A stretch of 64,000 nucleotides of DNA from Natronococcus roseus (GTDB lineage: Archaea > Halobacteriota > Halobacteria > Halobacteriales > Natrialbaceae), in assembly GCF_043677095.1 (NCBI RefSeq), contig NZ_JBHLJR010000007.1, positions 124,001-188,000 of the forward strand, given 5' to 3'. Under the pieces are notes generated by a model. It made no database searches. It saw only the letters and a program-made list of their open reading frames with translations, and was not told the DNA's origin. The position numbers and the translations under genes are program-made. Positions within the stretch are counted from its first letter, which is position 1. The number at the start of each line of letters is the position of its first letter. Below, piece after piece: positions 1 to 8,368 of this stretch.

Positions 1-722
1 GGGTCGCGCTGTTCTCCGGCGGCAAGGATTCCTCGTGGGCGCTGTACCGAGCGCTGGAGGGAGGCCGCGACGTTCGCCGGCTCGTCGTCGTTCGCCCCCC
101 GGAGGGGGCCCACGCGTACCACGCCCCGGCGACGTCGGTCGCACGGCTGGCTGCGGAGAGTCTCGGTATTCCTGCAGTCGACGCGGGGCTCCCCGCGACC
201 GATATCGAATCGCCCGACCTGCGAGCGACCGGGCGATCGTCCGGAACGGACGGCGTCGAGAACCTCGAGCCGCTGGAGGTCGCCCTCGAGCGTCTCGACG
301 ACGAGTTCGAGGGCGGGCTCGCCGGGGTCGTCGCCGGCGTCGTCGGAAGCGAGTTCCAGGCCGAACGGCTGCGATCTCTGTGTGCGGGGCTCGACTGTGA
401 CTTTCTCGCGCCGCTGTGGCGAGCGGAGCCGCGCGACCTCGCGACGGCGATGATCGACGGCGGCCTCGAGATCGTGATCGTAGAAGTTTCGGCTCCCGGG
501 TTCGACGCGGACTGGCTCGGTCGGCGGCTGGACCGGGACGCCCTGGCCGATCTGGAGGTCCTCCGTCGCGAGCACGGAACCCACCACCTGGGCAAGGATG
601 GGGAGTTCGAGACGATCGTGATCGACGGTCCGCATATGACGCGCTCCATTGCACTCGAGTTCGAACGAGAGTGGAACGGGGAGTGGGGCCGACTGCGGAT
701 TACCGACGCCCGACTCGAGTGA
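1..722 (+). CDS. dph6: Diphthine--ammonia ligase (Dph6-type PP-loop ATPase), 5' truncated by the window edge
   Basis: The reading frame is open from the first base (codons begin at position 3) to a TGA at 720-722, giving about 239 codons. It starts almost at once with an SGGKDS PP-loop, the ATP-pyrophosphatase signature of the MJ0570/Dph6 family, so only a few N-terminal residues are missing. The family carries out the last step of diphthamide formation on translation elongation factor aEF2: it adenylates diphthine and amidates it. The C-terminal GKDGEFETIVIDGP motif is also typical of this family. The full family length is about 230 residues, so the protein is probably otherwise intact. It acts in the cytoplasm. 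The assignment is by motif recognition. Confidence 0.85.
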   Translation, partial: VALFSGGKDSSWALYRALEGGRDVRRLVVVRPPEGAHAYHAPATSVARLAAESLGIPAVDAGLPATDIESPDLRATGRSSGTDGVENLEPLEVALERLDDEFEGGLAGVVAGVVGSEFQAERLRSLCAGLDCDFLAPLWRAEPRDLATAMIDGGLEIVIVEVSAPGFDADWLGRRLDRDALADLEVLRREHGTHHLGKDGEFETIVIDGPHMTRSIALEFEREWNGEWGRLRITDARLE

Positions 723-806
723 CGGTGTCCGGATCGTGGGAAGATTCGTTCCGCTCGGTCGGATCCGGCCCGGTTCGGCGACCGACACGCGCTCGACTCG
801 CAGGTA

Positions 807-1256
807 TCAGGAGTCGGTTCGGACCTCCTTTCGACCCGTCATCGTCTCGGGCTCGAGGCGGAAAAAGCGAAACCGAACCTCCTTCGGCGGTCGTTCGAAG
901 ACGTCGACGAGCGGGATCTCGACGGCCCACATCCCGTGGATCGCACCCGGTTCGAACGGATCGTCGGAGATGTCCTCGAGTTCGCCGCTGGCGACGACGC
1001 TCCGCCAGCCATCGTCGGTGTTCCGATGCGTGACGAACGAGACGGATCGGTCGACGAGCTCGGCCTTCCGGCCGTCCTTCGGCATCGAGAGTCGGTAGTA
1101 GAGCGCTCCCTCGTCAGGGTTGTACCCGTAGGAAACGGGAATCGAGACCGGAGGGTCGTCCGCGCCCGTCGCGAAGGAGATAACCCCGACCCCGCCTCGG
1201 CCGAGGAACTCGCTCATCTCGTCGGCGTTCAGCTGAAGCCAGCGAAGCCCTTGCAT
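807..1256 (-). CDS. Pyridoxamine 5'-phosphate oxidase-family flavin-binding protein
   Basis: A 149-residue protein starting at the ATG at 1256 (complement). It has the split-barrel pattern of PPOX/FMN-binding proteins: an N-terminal GVGVISFATG strand, IPVSYGYNPDEG, then the RVSFVTHR-like central strand and a VASGELEDI turn. In haloarchaea this family of about 150 residues binds FMN or a related cofactor such as F420 or heme, and the specific reaction is usually unknown. It converges on the upstream diphthamide gene, with 84 bases between them, and is divergent from the ATP-grasp gene at 1431. No signal peptide or membrane segment is present, so it should be cytoplasmic. The fold is fairly certain; the substrate cannot be told. 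Confidence 0.75.
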   Translation of the reverse strand: MQGLRWLQLNADEMSEFLGRGGVGVISFATGADDPPVSIPVSYGYNPDEGALYYRLSMPKDGRKAELVDRSVSFVTHRNTDDGWRSVVASGELEDISDDPFEPGAIHGMWAVEIPLVDVFERPPKEVRFRFFRLEPETMTGRKEVRTDS

Positions 1257-1430
1257 GCCGGTACGGAGGACGGGAGAGGGGAAAGTACCTTGCTGTGCGG
1301 AAACGGGACATTCACACTGGGATGACCGAAACGGTCACCTCGGCTCGAGGACGGACACTCACCTGCACCCGCCCACTCGAGTCGGCTTTCGGGCTACGGT
1401 TTTACCGATTCGCACGCCGTAGAGCGGTGC

Positions 1431-2759
1431 ATGGTCGACAATTCGGTTCGAGTCGGCGTTTTGAGTTTTCACGATAGCAAGGAGTCGAAGGCGATCTGCA
1501 ACGCCGTCGAGGAGCTCGGCCACGATCCCGTCTGGCTCCGCGAAAACAACGTCCTCCTGCGATTTACGGACGGTACGTTCGTTCTCGAGCCGGACGTGGA
1601 CGTAGTGATCAACCGCCTGCTGCTGTCGACGGCGACCCAGCCCGTCGAAGCCGTCGGGATCGCGAACGCGATCGCTCGCTTCCGGCCGATGGTGAACGAT
1701 CCCGACGCCGCGGCGCTCGCCTCCCACAAGATCGCCGCCGCCGCGACGATGGTCGCAGCGGGTGTGCCGATTCCGGAGACGGCGCTGGCGATGGGGACGA
1801 CGACCGTTGGGCGGGTCGGCCCGACGTTCGGCGAGGAGTTCGTCTACAAGACGATCGTCGGAACCCACGGCGGCGGCGCGTGGAAGGTCCGCCAGAACGA
1901 CCTGCTCACCGGAACCGTCGGGACGCGGCGTGCGTTCCTGCAGGAACTCGTTCGCGCGGACCGCGAGCGAACGCGGGATCTCCGCGTCTACGTCGTCGAC
2001 GGAACCGTCGTCGGCGCGATGTACCGCTACGCCGACGAGGAGGAGTGGCGGACGAACGTCGCACGCGGCGGGTCCGTCGAGGACGCGACCGACGCGCTAC
2101 CCGCCACCGTCGAAGACACCGCGACGACCGCGGCGTCCGCGGTCGGACTGGACTGCGCCGGCGTGGACCTCATCGAGGGCGAGGACGGCTGGTACGTTCT
2201 CGAGGTCAACCCGACCGCCGGATTCAGGGGACTGTTCCGCGCGACGGGGCGGAGTCCGGCGCCCGTCATCGCGAAAGTCGCGGTCGAGCGCGTCGGAGGG
2301 TCGGTCGACGACGAGCTAGTCGAGCGGTTGCGGGCGACGCTCGACGATTCGGTTCCGTCGTGTGTCCCGAGCGAGGGCGAGCCGATCGGGAACGACGCAC
2401 CGGTCGTCGGGCTCACCGAACGCGTCGTCGTCAGCGGCACGACCGACACGAAGTCGGTGGCTGGCCGGGCCGAACCGGTCAACGCGCGAACTCGGATCGA
2501 TCTGCAGCTCGCGGCCGCGATCGGCGCCGGTCCGATCCAGGTCGGAACGACCGACTCCGTCGAGAACGGCCGTCGTCGGCGACCCGTCGTCGACGTCGTC
2601 GTCGGCGTCGCCGGAACCGAACGAACCGTCGACGCGATCGTCGAGGACCGAGCCGGAGAACAGTATCCGATCCTGCTCGGTCGCGACGTGCTCGCCGAGT
2701 TCCGAATCGACGTCGCCAGCAGGTACGGCGGCCGGATCGACGAGTCGCTCGAGGAGTGA
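1431..2759 (+). CDS. RimK-type ATP-grasp ligase fused to a RimB/retropepsin-like C-terminal domain
   Basis: A 442-residue protein. Residues 1 to about 290 form an ATP-grasp module of the RimK/LysX type: a GVLSFHD N-terminal strand, the central YKTIVGTHGGGAWK ATP-binding loop, and the VLEVNPTAGFRG motif with the Mg-binding Glu and Asn. Such enzymes join an amino acid, often glutamate, to a carboxylate. Residues from about 325 match the RimB-like 'ATP-dependent zinc protease' family, which has an aspartic-protease fold. The canonical DTGA is not obvious here: there is TDTK and later an RTRIDLQ segment, so peptidase activity is uncertain. A TTTTACC TATA-like element lies about 28 bases before the ATG, consistent with a leaderless mRNA. 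The fusion suggests one protein that both adds and removes a glutamate-like modification. Confidence 0.8.
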   Translation: MVDNSVRVGVLSFHDSKESKAICNAVEELGHDPVWLRENNVLLRFTDGTFVLEPDVDVVINRLLLSTATQPVEAVGIANAIARFRPMVNDPDAAALASHKIAAAATMVAAGVPIPETALAMGTTTVGRVGPTFGEEFVYKTIVGTHGGGAWKVRQNDLLTGTVGTRRAFLQELVRADRERTRDLRVYVVDGTVVGAMYRYADEEEWRTNVARGGSVEDATDALPATVEDTATTAASAVGLDCAGVDLIEGEDGWYVLEVNPTAGFRGLFRATGRSPAPVIAKVAVERVGGSVDDELVERLRATLDDSVPSCVPSEGEPIGNDAPVVGLTERVVVSGTTDTKSVAGRAEPVNARTRIDLQLAAAIGAGPIQVGTTDSVENGRRRRPVVDVVVGVAGTERTVDAIVEDRAGEQYPILLGRDVLAEFRIDVASRYGGRIDESLEE

Positions 2760-2915
2760 GGGGTTCCGTTTCGGGCGTTCGCCGAAACGCAGCGTCGCCG
2801 TTACGAAGGTCGTCGCAGACGCGGCAGCGGAGTGGTTCGACGGGACGCTGGCGTAGCCGTTTCGAGGGCACCGAAAAGCGTCGAAACGGTGTCGTCGGTT
2901 CGCGGACCTCCGTCG

Positions 2916-3317
2916 CTATCGCTCGCTCTCGAGGACGCGCTCGTACACGTCCAGAATCGGACGGTACCGGTCGCGGTGACTGTCTGGAAGCTCCCGGACG
3001 ACGTCGTAGCTGTCCTCCGAAACGACGATCGTTCGCGGAACTCCCTGCCAGTCCTCGCGGTGGCCGAAGAGTTCCCGCTCGATCCCGTACCGGCCGTTCT
3101 CGTCGACGTAGGCGACACGAGTCACCGGAAGGTCGAATCGTACGTTCGGAATCGAAACCTCCTCGAGCGAGCGGGCGACGGCGGCGAACCGACACCCCGA
3201 TCGTTCGGTATCGGCGTCCTCGAGCCGGCGGATCGTCTGCTCGTCGATCAGCGCGACGTCTCGGGTGGGGGCGCTACCGGCGGTACGTTTATTACCGTCT
3301 CTCGTTTTCGTATTCAT
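2916..3317 (-). CDS. Conserved haloarchaeal hypothetical protein
   Basis: A 133-residue soluble acidic protein of unknown function. The ATG at 3317 (MNTKTRDG) is chosen. An upstream in-frame ATG at 3404 would add 29 residues of unusual composition, although a TTTATAA element (complement of 3421-3428) lies about 21 bases before that longer start, so both are possible. The conserved-looking part starts around DVALIDEQTIRRLEDAD and continues with predicted strands (VRFDLPVTRVAYVDENG) and a C-terminal helix. No catalytic signature, signal peptide or membrane segment is visible. It converges on the ATP-grasp gene. I do not recognise the family. Confidence 0.6.
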   Translation of the reverse strand: MNTKTRDGNKRTAGSAPTRDVALIDEQTIRRLEDADTERSGCRFAAVARSLEEVSIPNVRFDLPVTRVAYVDENGRYGIERELFGHREDWQGVPRTIVVSEDSYDVVRELPDSHRDRYRPILDVYERVLESER

Positions 3318-3808
3318 GTTCTCTGAGATCCCGGAGGACACGAGGTCCGCTGTTGGCGCAGCGGGCCGGAAATCGTTCCCGACACACCTCGAGTAACTAT
3401 CCATATCCTAGCGAGCCACGCTTATAAACCTGTGCCGTTCCTTTCAGGTTACGGACTATCAGAAAAGCAACCCCCGTGTGGTAGTTCTAACAGTCGTACT
3501 GTAACGTGGCTGGTAGGAAGATCGAGAGAGGGGAAATCGGCGGTTCTGTAGACGGTTTCGGGCGGCCGGAGTCAGTCGCTGTTCGGTTCGGCCTGCCCGA
3601 CGATCCCGGTGACGATTACGAAGGTAACGAACCGACTCGGGTCCGTATCCTTGAGATGGCGATAACGGCTGCGAGGCGTGACGCAGGGCCGTGGTCGCCG
3701 GAGTCGAAGCTACCGCCGCGGAGACGGGCGCTCGGGACCGAAACGGCTACTCGAAGGGACCGCCCGACGTCCCTTTCGACGCTCCGAAAACGCTCGTGTT
3801 GGCTGCCC
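3318..3808. other. Intergenic region without supported gene
   Basis: About 490 bases between the hypothetical gene at 2916-3317 and the 3' end of the zinc-ribbon gene at 3809. Long open frames are present on both strands but have the Arg/Ser/Pro-rich composition of frames that stay open only because of high GC. A TATA-like CTTATAAAC at 3421-3429 could serve the minus-strand gene. Confidence 0.5.
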
Positions 3809-4795
3809 TCACTGACGACCGTTTCGGCCGGGAACCTCGAGCGCGGCGGTGAGGCGTTCGAACAGCCCGGGTCGATAGGCACCGACGCTCTCGGTCGTGT
3901 CGTACTCGGACTCGAGCGTACTCTCCCCGTCCTCGTCGAACGTCAGCACCGTCAGCTCCGAGCCCTCCGCTCGCTTCGCGACGTCGGTCTCGACGGTGCC
4001 CGAGGTCGTCACGACGACCGGGTGTGCGCCGACCGATTCCGCGAACGCGTGGAACTCGTCGACGCTCTCGGCGTCGGGCGTCTCGTGAACGCTAACGATC
4101 CGTCGTTCGCCCATCAGTCCGTCCTCGGCGAGGACGTGAACGCGTCGGGACCCGCCGTCGTCGACGGTGGTGTCGATCTCGGTCTCGAAGCGACGCTCCT
4201 CTAACGCCTCCGCGGCCGTCCGACGGGCCGCCTTCTGACGGGCGAGCCACGTCTCGCCCTCGGGAGTGAGCGTGTACCGGTACAGGACCCGTTCGATCGT
4301 TTCCAGCGGGGGGAACATCGACGAGCACTCCCGGCACCGAAGTCGGTCGTCCGGCACGTCGAACGACTCGGTACACTCCTGGCAGCTGTAGCGGAGTTTC
4401 TTCTCGATGTCGACGGACTCGAGGTCCTGCTCGCAGTCGGGACAGCGGTAGCCGGCCTCGGACTCGAACTCCGATTCGGGACCCGCGTAGCCACAGACGT
4501 GCTCGAGCACGGTCGTCTCGATGGCCTGTGGATCCCCGCAGGCCGGACAGACGGTCGTGTACTGTAACCCCTCGGTCGTACACTCGGGGCAGACGTACAC
4601 CTTCGAGACGAACTCGTCGGCCAGTACCCCTCGAGTGGCGAACCGCTCGAGGACGACGGTCGGATCGTCGTCGATCTCGTCGAGCAGGTCGGCGGCGGCC
4701 GAGTAGTTCACCGACCCGTCGTCGGAGATGTCGGGCTCGAAGGCGTCGTCCTCGAGCAGCGTATCGATCAGTCGAAGCTCCCCTGGTGAAACCAT
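3809..4795 (-). CDS. Multi-zinc-ribbon regulatory protein (TackOD1-like domain)
   Basis: A 328-residue protein starting MVSPGELRL at 4795. A longer open frame to 5104 exists, but its extra 103 residues are Arg/Ser-rich and cross an IS-type hairpin, so I reject it. Residues about 65-165 carry repeated metal-binding pairs: CPEC, CPAC, a HVCGY segment, CPDC, CQEC and CREC. This spacing resembles the TackOD1 output domain described in archaeal signal-transduction proteins. The C-terminal half has a response-regulator-like alternation of strands and helices (RRIVSVHETPD, AHPVVVTTSGTV). An AATTATACGG TATA-like element lies about 30 bases upstream. It probably regulates transcription or binds nucleic acid; no target is evident. 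The domain name is moderately sure. Confidence 0.65.
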   Translation of the reverse strand: MVSPGELRLIDTLLEDDAFEPDISDDGSVNYSAAADLLDEIDDDPTVVLERFATRGVLADEFVSKVYVCPECTTEGLQYTTVCPACGDPQAIETTVLEHVCGYAGPESEFESEAGYRCPDCEQDLESVDIEKKLRYSCQECTESFDVPDDRLRCRECSSMFPPLETIERVLYRYTLTPEGETWLARQKAARRTAAEALEERRFETEIDTTVDDGGSRRVHVLAEDGLMGERRIVSVHETPDAESVDEFHAFAESVGAHPVVVTTSGTVETDVAKRAEGSELTVLTFDEDGESTLESEYDTTESVGAYRPGLFERLTAALEVPGRNGRQ

Positions 4796-4920
4796 AATCC
4801 CGGTTCGAACTGGGAGGACAATTACCGTATAATTTCCGCTTGAGTGGCTACTAGTTTCTCGGTGAATGTCCGTTGTTCGCAACTGGAATCGAGTGGGTGC
4901 GGGTTCGATACTCGTACCGA

Positions 4921-4960
4921 CTGACTTCCTCCCACGACTGAAGTCGTGGGCTTTCTCCTC
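4921..4960. repeat. Solo IS200/IS605-type terminal hairpin
   Basis: Bases 4931-4939 (CCCACGACT) pair perfectly with 4942-4950 (AGTCGTGGG) around a GA turn, flanked by CTGACTTCCT and CTTTCTCCTC. Hairpins of this form, with a pyrimidine-rich CTTTCTCC flank, mark ends of IS200/IS605-family elements in haloarchaea. No tnpA or tnpB gene is near, so this looks like a remnant end. It sits about 130 bases upstream of the zinc-ribbon gene start. An alternative is a simple transcription terminator hairpin, but the flanking sequence argues for the IS end. Confidence 0.5.
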
Positions 4961-5407
4961 GAACCTCTGTAATAGCCGCTTTGCCGGTGAGAAGCGAGCC
5001 GTTTCTGTCACCGGAGGAACGACGAGACGGGGAAGATCGCTATCCGACCGGTTGGGTTGCCGTGCGAAAGCCCCAATCTCGAGCGAGGGAGCGATGACGG
5101 ACACCTGTGGCGGCGCCGCTTCGAGAAGCGAACTGCGGCGAAGACCACACTCGTCTCCGTCAGGAAACGACTTCGACGTGCTCGGTAGCCGCTACGAAAT
5201 GCGGTGGAGCACCTGCTCCGGACGGACAGTCGGTCGGAAGGACTGCGTTCCGTGAGATCCATCGTCGAACCTGCGTTCGCTCCTCGTACTCGCCCCGCCA
5301 GAGGGAAGGGGACACCGGGTTCGCGTCGCGTATCCGGTGTCGCTCGTGAAATACCATATCTGAAGGCATTCTCCAGAACCGTCGAATCGTGTTTCGCGAC
5401 GGGGCGT
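4961..5407. other. Intergenic region without supported gene
   Basis: About 450 bases between the hairpin and the small membrane-protein gene. Open frames here overlap on opposite strands, are Arg/Ser-rich and match no family I know. No RNA gene was seen. Confidence 0.45.
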
Positions 5408-5599
5408 TCAAGCCGCGAGTTTCGTACGAACCAGCAGGGAGAACTCCACGATGATCATGAACAGCGCGGCGAGCAGCGAGACCCAGAGAACGGTGGTCGG
5501 GAGGACATCGAGCAGTACGAGCGAAGCTGCGGCGGCAGCGGCGAGCAGGACACCCGTGACAACCTGAGTGGAACCCAGCGTTTTGAGCACGGTTACCAT
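5408..5599 (-). CDS. Small two-pass membrane protein
   Basis: A 63-residue protein with ATG at 5599. Residues about 12-30 (VVTGVLLAAAAAASLVLLD) and 35-58 (TVLWVSLLAALFMIIVEFSL) are two clear hydrophobic helices separated by a short turn, with a positively charged C-terminus (RTKLAA). It is an isolated gene and function is unknown. Small hydrophobic proteins of this kind are common in haloarchaea and often have no family name. The membrane character is far from what a random GC-rich frame would give, which supports it as a real gene. Confidence 0.6.
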   Translation of the reverse strand: MVTVLKTLGSTQVVTGVLLAAAAAASLVLLDVLPTTVLWVSLLAALFMIIVEFSLLVRTKLAA

Positions 5600-6290
5600 C
5601 CGCCACCATTCGGTAGCTGTGGCTTAGTGTTTGTCCCTGGCCGGTCCGAGCGCGTGCCAGCCACGGGTTCGCGCGGAAGCGTACCCCGAAAACCGCCGAG
5701 TCCGACGGATGGTACCTCGGCACCTGCTCGCGAGCGGAGGGAGCTCCTGCTGTGGGGCGTATCACGCGAGTGACACCGTCGACGGCAGTCTTGCTCGGCG
5801 GCGACTACTACACGGATCGGACGCTCAGTCCCGACGGGGGGCACGATGCGCTGACGGGAATCGATCCACAACACGTCACCGGCGAAACGGCTCGAGGACG
5901 AGTCATCGAACACTCCGAGTACCCGTGTGCTCCCGGTAACCGCCCACTCGGCGGTGAAACGCCGCCGTGCCTCTCGAGGACGGGCTCATTGGAACCGATC
6001 GCACCGAGCGGGTCTTCGAGAAGCCGACCGGCGAGCGGACCCGGACGAGTGTCGACAGGGAGCCAATCTCTCGAGACCCGGGCGACCGATGCCGCGATCC
6101 GCCGGAACGGTCGGAGATGAACGCGAAACGAGCGGGTTCGAACGGTTCGGACGCCGATCGCACGGCGCTCGCTCGAGCGGGCATCCGCTACCGCTGACGA
6201 CCGTGAGTGGTGCTATGCCATTTTCATAATACTTCTTACCATAATCTTCGGAGAATAGGTGTGAGCGGTAGAGGAACTACACCACCAGTA
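5600..6290. other. Intergenic region without supported gene
   Basis: Nearly 700 bases between the small membrane protein and the promoter of the nos operon. Several overlapping open frames exist, but their products are Arg/Ser/Pro-rich with no recognisable motif. Nothing else is seen. Confidence 0.45.
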
Positions 6291-6306
6291 TACGTGTTCT
6301 TTCGGC

Positions 6307-6330
6307 CGAACCGGTTCCCCCCTATATTCC
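6307..6330 (+). promoter_or_regulatory. nosZ promoter: candidate CGAA-N4-TTCC operator followed by a TATA box
   Basis: CGAACCGGTTCC at 6307-6318 is one base short of the CGAA-N4-TTCG semi-palindrome I recall for the haloarchaeal anaerobic-respiration activators NarO/DmsR. It is followed at once by CCTATATTCC at 6321-6330, a plausible TATA element. The start codon at 6425 would then have a leader of roughly 70 bases. The overlapping TTCGGCCGAA at 6301-6310 is a second perfect palindrome. The link to anaerobic control is inference from motif and gene function. Confidence 0.4.
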
Positions 6331-6424
6331 CAAGTGACGGGAATCTGAAACAGTCATAACGTCGTGTCCGACGGAGTGTGACCTGTACAGGTGCAGGAAC
6401 TTCCACCGCGACAGCCCCAAGACG

Positions 6425-8332
6425 ATGACAAAATCATACGCGTCCGATCCGACAGCCCCCGAGGAACCGACTAGCATGACCGCGGTAGACGACAGAGATC
6501 CGCTCTTCGCGCGAATTCCGCGGCGTGACTTCATGATCGCGGGCGCAGCCACCGGCATGATGGGATCGCTCGCGGGCTGTACCGGACTGCTCAGCGACGA
6601 CGAGCAGGTCTCGGCGGCCGACGTCGACACGGAGGTCCCGCCGGGCGAACACGACGACTACTACGCGTTCCTCTCGGGCGGCCACTCCGGCGACATCCGC
6701 GTCTACGGGGTTCCCTCGATGCGCCAGCTCATGCGCATCCCCGTGTTCAACGTCGAGAGCGCTCGAGGGTACGGGTTCGACGACGAAACCCACGAGATGC
6801 TCCAGGAGTCCGGCGGCTACACGTGGGGCGATACCCACCACCCACGAATCAGCCAGACCGACAACGAGTACGACGGCGAGTGGCTGTTCGTCAACGACAA
6901 GGCCAACGGCCGGATGGCCCGAATCGACCTCGAGTACTTCGAGACAGATGCAATCATCGACCTGCCGAACCACCAGGGGACCCACGGCGCGTGTATGCTG
7001 TTGCCCGACAGCCGGTACGTCTTCGGCGTCGGCGAACTCCGCGTCCCGATTCCGAACGACGGCCGGGATCTCGACGATCCGAGCGAGTACGGGTCGACGC
7101 TCTCGGCGATGTCACCGGACCCGTTCGACCACGAGTGGGACGTTCGCGTGGACTGTAACCTCGACAACGGCGACTCGGGCAAGGACGGCGAGTGGTTCTT
7201 CACGACCAGCTACAACAGCGAGGAGGGCGTCACCGAACGGGAGATGACGGCGGCCGACACCGACTACGTGGTCGCCTTCAACATCCCCCGCATCGAGGAC
7301 GCGGTCGACGCCGGCGAGTACGAGGAGATCAACGGCGTCCCGGTCGTCGACGGTACCGAGGACAGCCCCCTCAACGACGGCGACGAGCCCCTGGTCCGGT
7401 ACATCGACGTCCCGACGAACCCCCACGGGGTAAGCGTCACCCCGGACGGACGGTACGCGATCGCCTCCGGCAAGCTCGACCCGACGTGCACGGTCATCGA
7501 GATCGATCGGCTGAACGAGGTCGACGACCCCAACGACGCCATCGTCGGGCGGGTCAACGTCGGGAACGGTCCGCTGCACACCGCCTACGACGGTCGCGGC
7601 CACGCCTACACGACGCTGTTCGTCGACTCCCAGGTCGTCAAGTGGGACATCGAAGCCGCCGTCGACGCCGAGATGGGCTCCGAGGATCCCGTTATCGAGA
7701 AACACGACGTCCACTACAGCCCCGGCCACCTGATCGCCGCTGAATCCTACACCGGCGATCCGCAGGGCGACTGGCTGATCGTGCTCAACAAGCTCTCGAA
7801 GGATCGGTTCCTTCCGGTGGGACCAGTGTTCCCCGAGAACGACCAGCTGTTCTACATCGGCGACGACGACGCCGGGATGGAGCTGGTCAAGGACACCCCA
7901 ACCTACCCGGAACCCCACGACGCCTCGATCGTCCGGGCCGACCGGCTCGATCCCGCCTCGGTGTACGACCCCGACGACCTCGAGCTGGAGTTCATCTCGG
8001 CCGACGACGACGAGAACTTCATCGACCGCGACGGCGACCAGGTTCACGTCGAGATGTACAACCAGCGCAACCACTTCGGCTTCGAGGACATCACCGTCCA
8101 GGAGGGCGACGAGGTCACCATCAGGTCGACCAACATCGAGAGCGAGGAGGACATCATCCACTCGCTGGCGATCCCCCAGCACGACGTCAACGTCAAGCTC
8201 GCTCCCCAAGAAACCCGCGAGGTGACGTTTACGGCCGACGAGCCGGGCGTCTACTGGATGTACTGTGCGTACTTCTGTAGTGCGCTCCACCTCGAGATGC
8301 GCTCGCGGCTGCTGGTCGAACCGGCCGACTGA
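6425..8332 (+). CDS. nosZ: Nitrous-oxide reductase (Tat-exported, predicted lipoprotein)
   Basis: A 635-residue protein that reduces N2O to N2 on the outer face of the membrane. An RRDFM twin-arginine motif at residues 33-34 leads into a hydrophobic stretch ending in a LAGC lipobox (Cys52), so lipid anchoring after Tat export is predicted. The seven-bladed propeller part holds the CuZ-ligand histidine clusters (DTHHPRIS, NPHGVSV, GPLHTAYD, YSPGH, PEPHDAS). The C-terminal cupredoxin domain has the complete CuA set: His about 579, then Cys614, Cys618, His622 and Met625 in YCAYFCSALHLEM. ATG 6425 is used; a second ATG at 6476 would also keep the Tat motif. It is first in an operon of six genes. 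Confidence 0.95.
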   Translation: MTKSYASDPTAPEEPTSMTAVDDRDPLFARIPRRDFMIAGAATGMMGSLAGCTGLLSDDEQVSAADVDTEVPPGEHDDYYAFLSGGHSGDIRVYGVPSMRQLMRIPVFNVESARGYGFDDETHEMLQESGGYTWGDTHHPRISQTDNEYDGEWLFVNDKANGRMARIDLEYFETDAIIDLPNHQGTHGACMLLPDSRYVFGVGELRVPIPNDGRDLDDPSEYGSTLSAMSPDPFDHEWDVRVDCNLDNGDSGKDGEWFFTTSYNSEEGVTEREMTAADTDYVVAFNIPRIEDAVDAGEYEEINGVPVVDGTEDSPLNDGDEPLVRYIDVPTNPHGVSVTPDGRYAIASGKLDPTCTVIEIDRLNEVDDPNDAIVGRVNVGNGPLHTAYDGRGHAYTTLFVDSQVVKWDIEAAVDAEMGSEDPVIEKHDVHYSPGHLIAAESYTGDPQGDWLIVLNKLSKDRFLPVGPVFPENDQLFYIGDDDAGMELVKDTPTYPEPHDASIVRADRLDPASVYDPDDLELEFISADDDENFIDRDGDQVHVEMYNQRNHFGFEDITVQEGDEVTIRSTNIESEEDIIHSLAIPQHDVNVKLAPQETREVTFTADEPGVYWMYCAYFCSALHLEMRSRLLVEPAD

Positions 8333-8368
8333 CCACGTCCATCCCACCCAACCCCACATCCGCCACCC

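Noticed and set aside
4790..4815. tRNA T-arm-like CGGTTCGAAC sequence
   Set aside because: The stem does not pair properly and there is no acceptor or anticodon arm around it.
4796..5104. N-terminal extension of the zinc-ribbon protein by 103 residues
   Set aside because: The extra part is Arg/Ser-rich, crosses the IS-type hairpin and ignores a good ATG at 4795 with an upstream TATA-like element.
5752..6120. Possible 122-residue protein upstream of nosZ
   Set aside because: No family pattern, Arg/Ser/Pro-rich end, and overlapping open frames on both strands typical of high GC.
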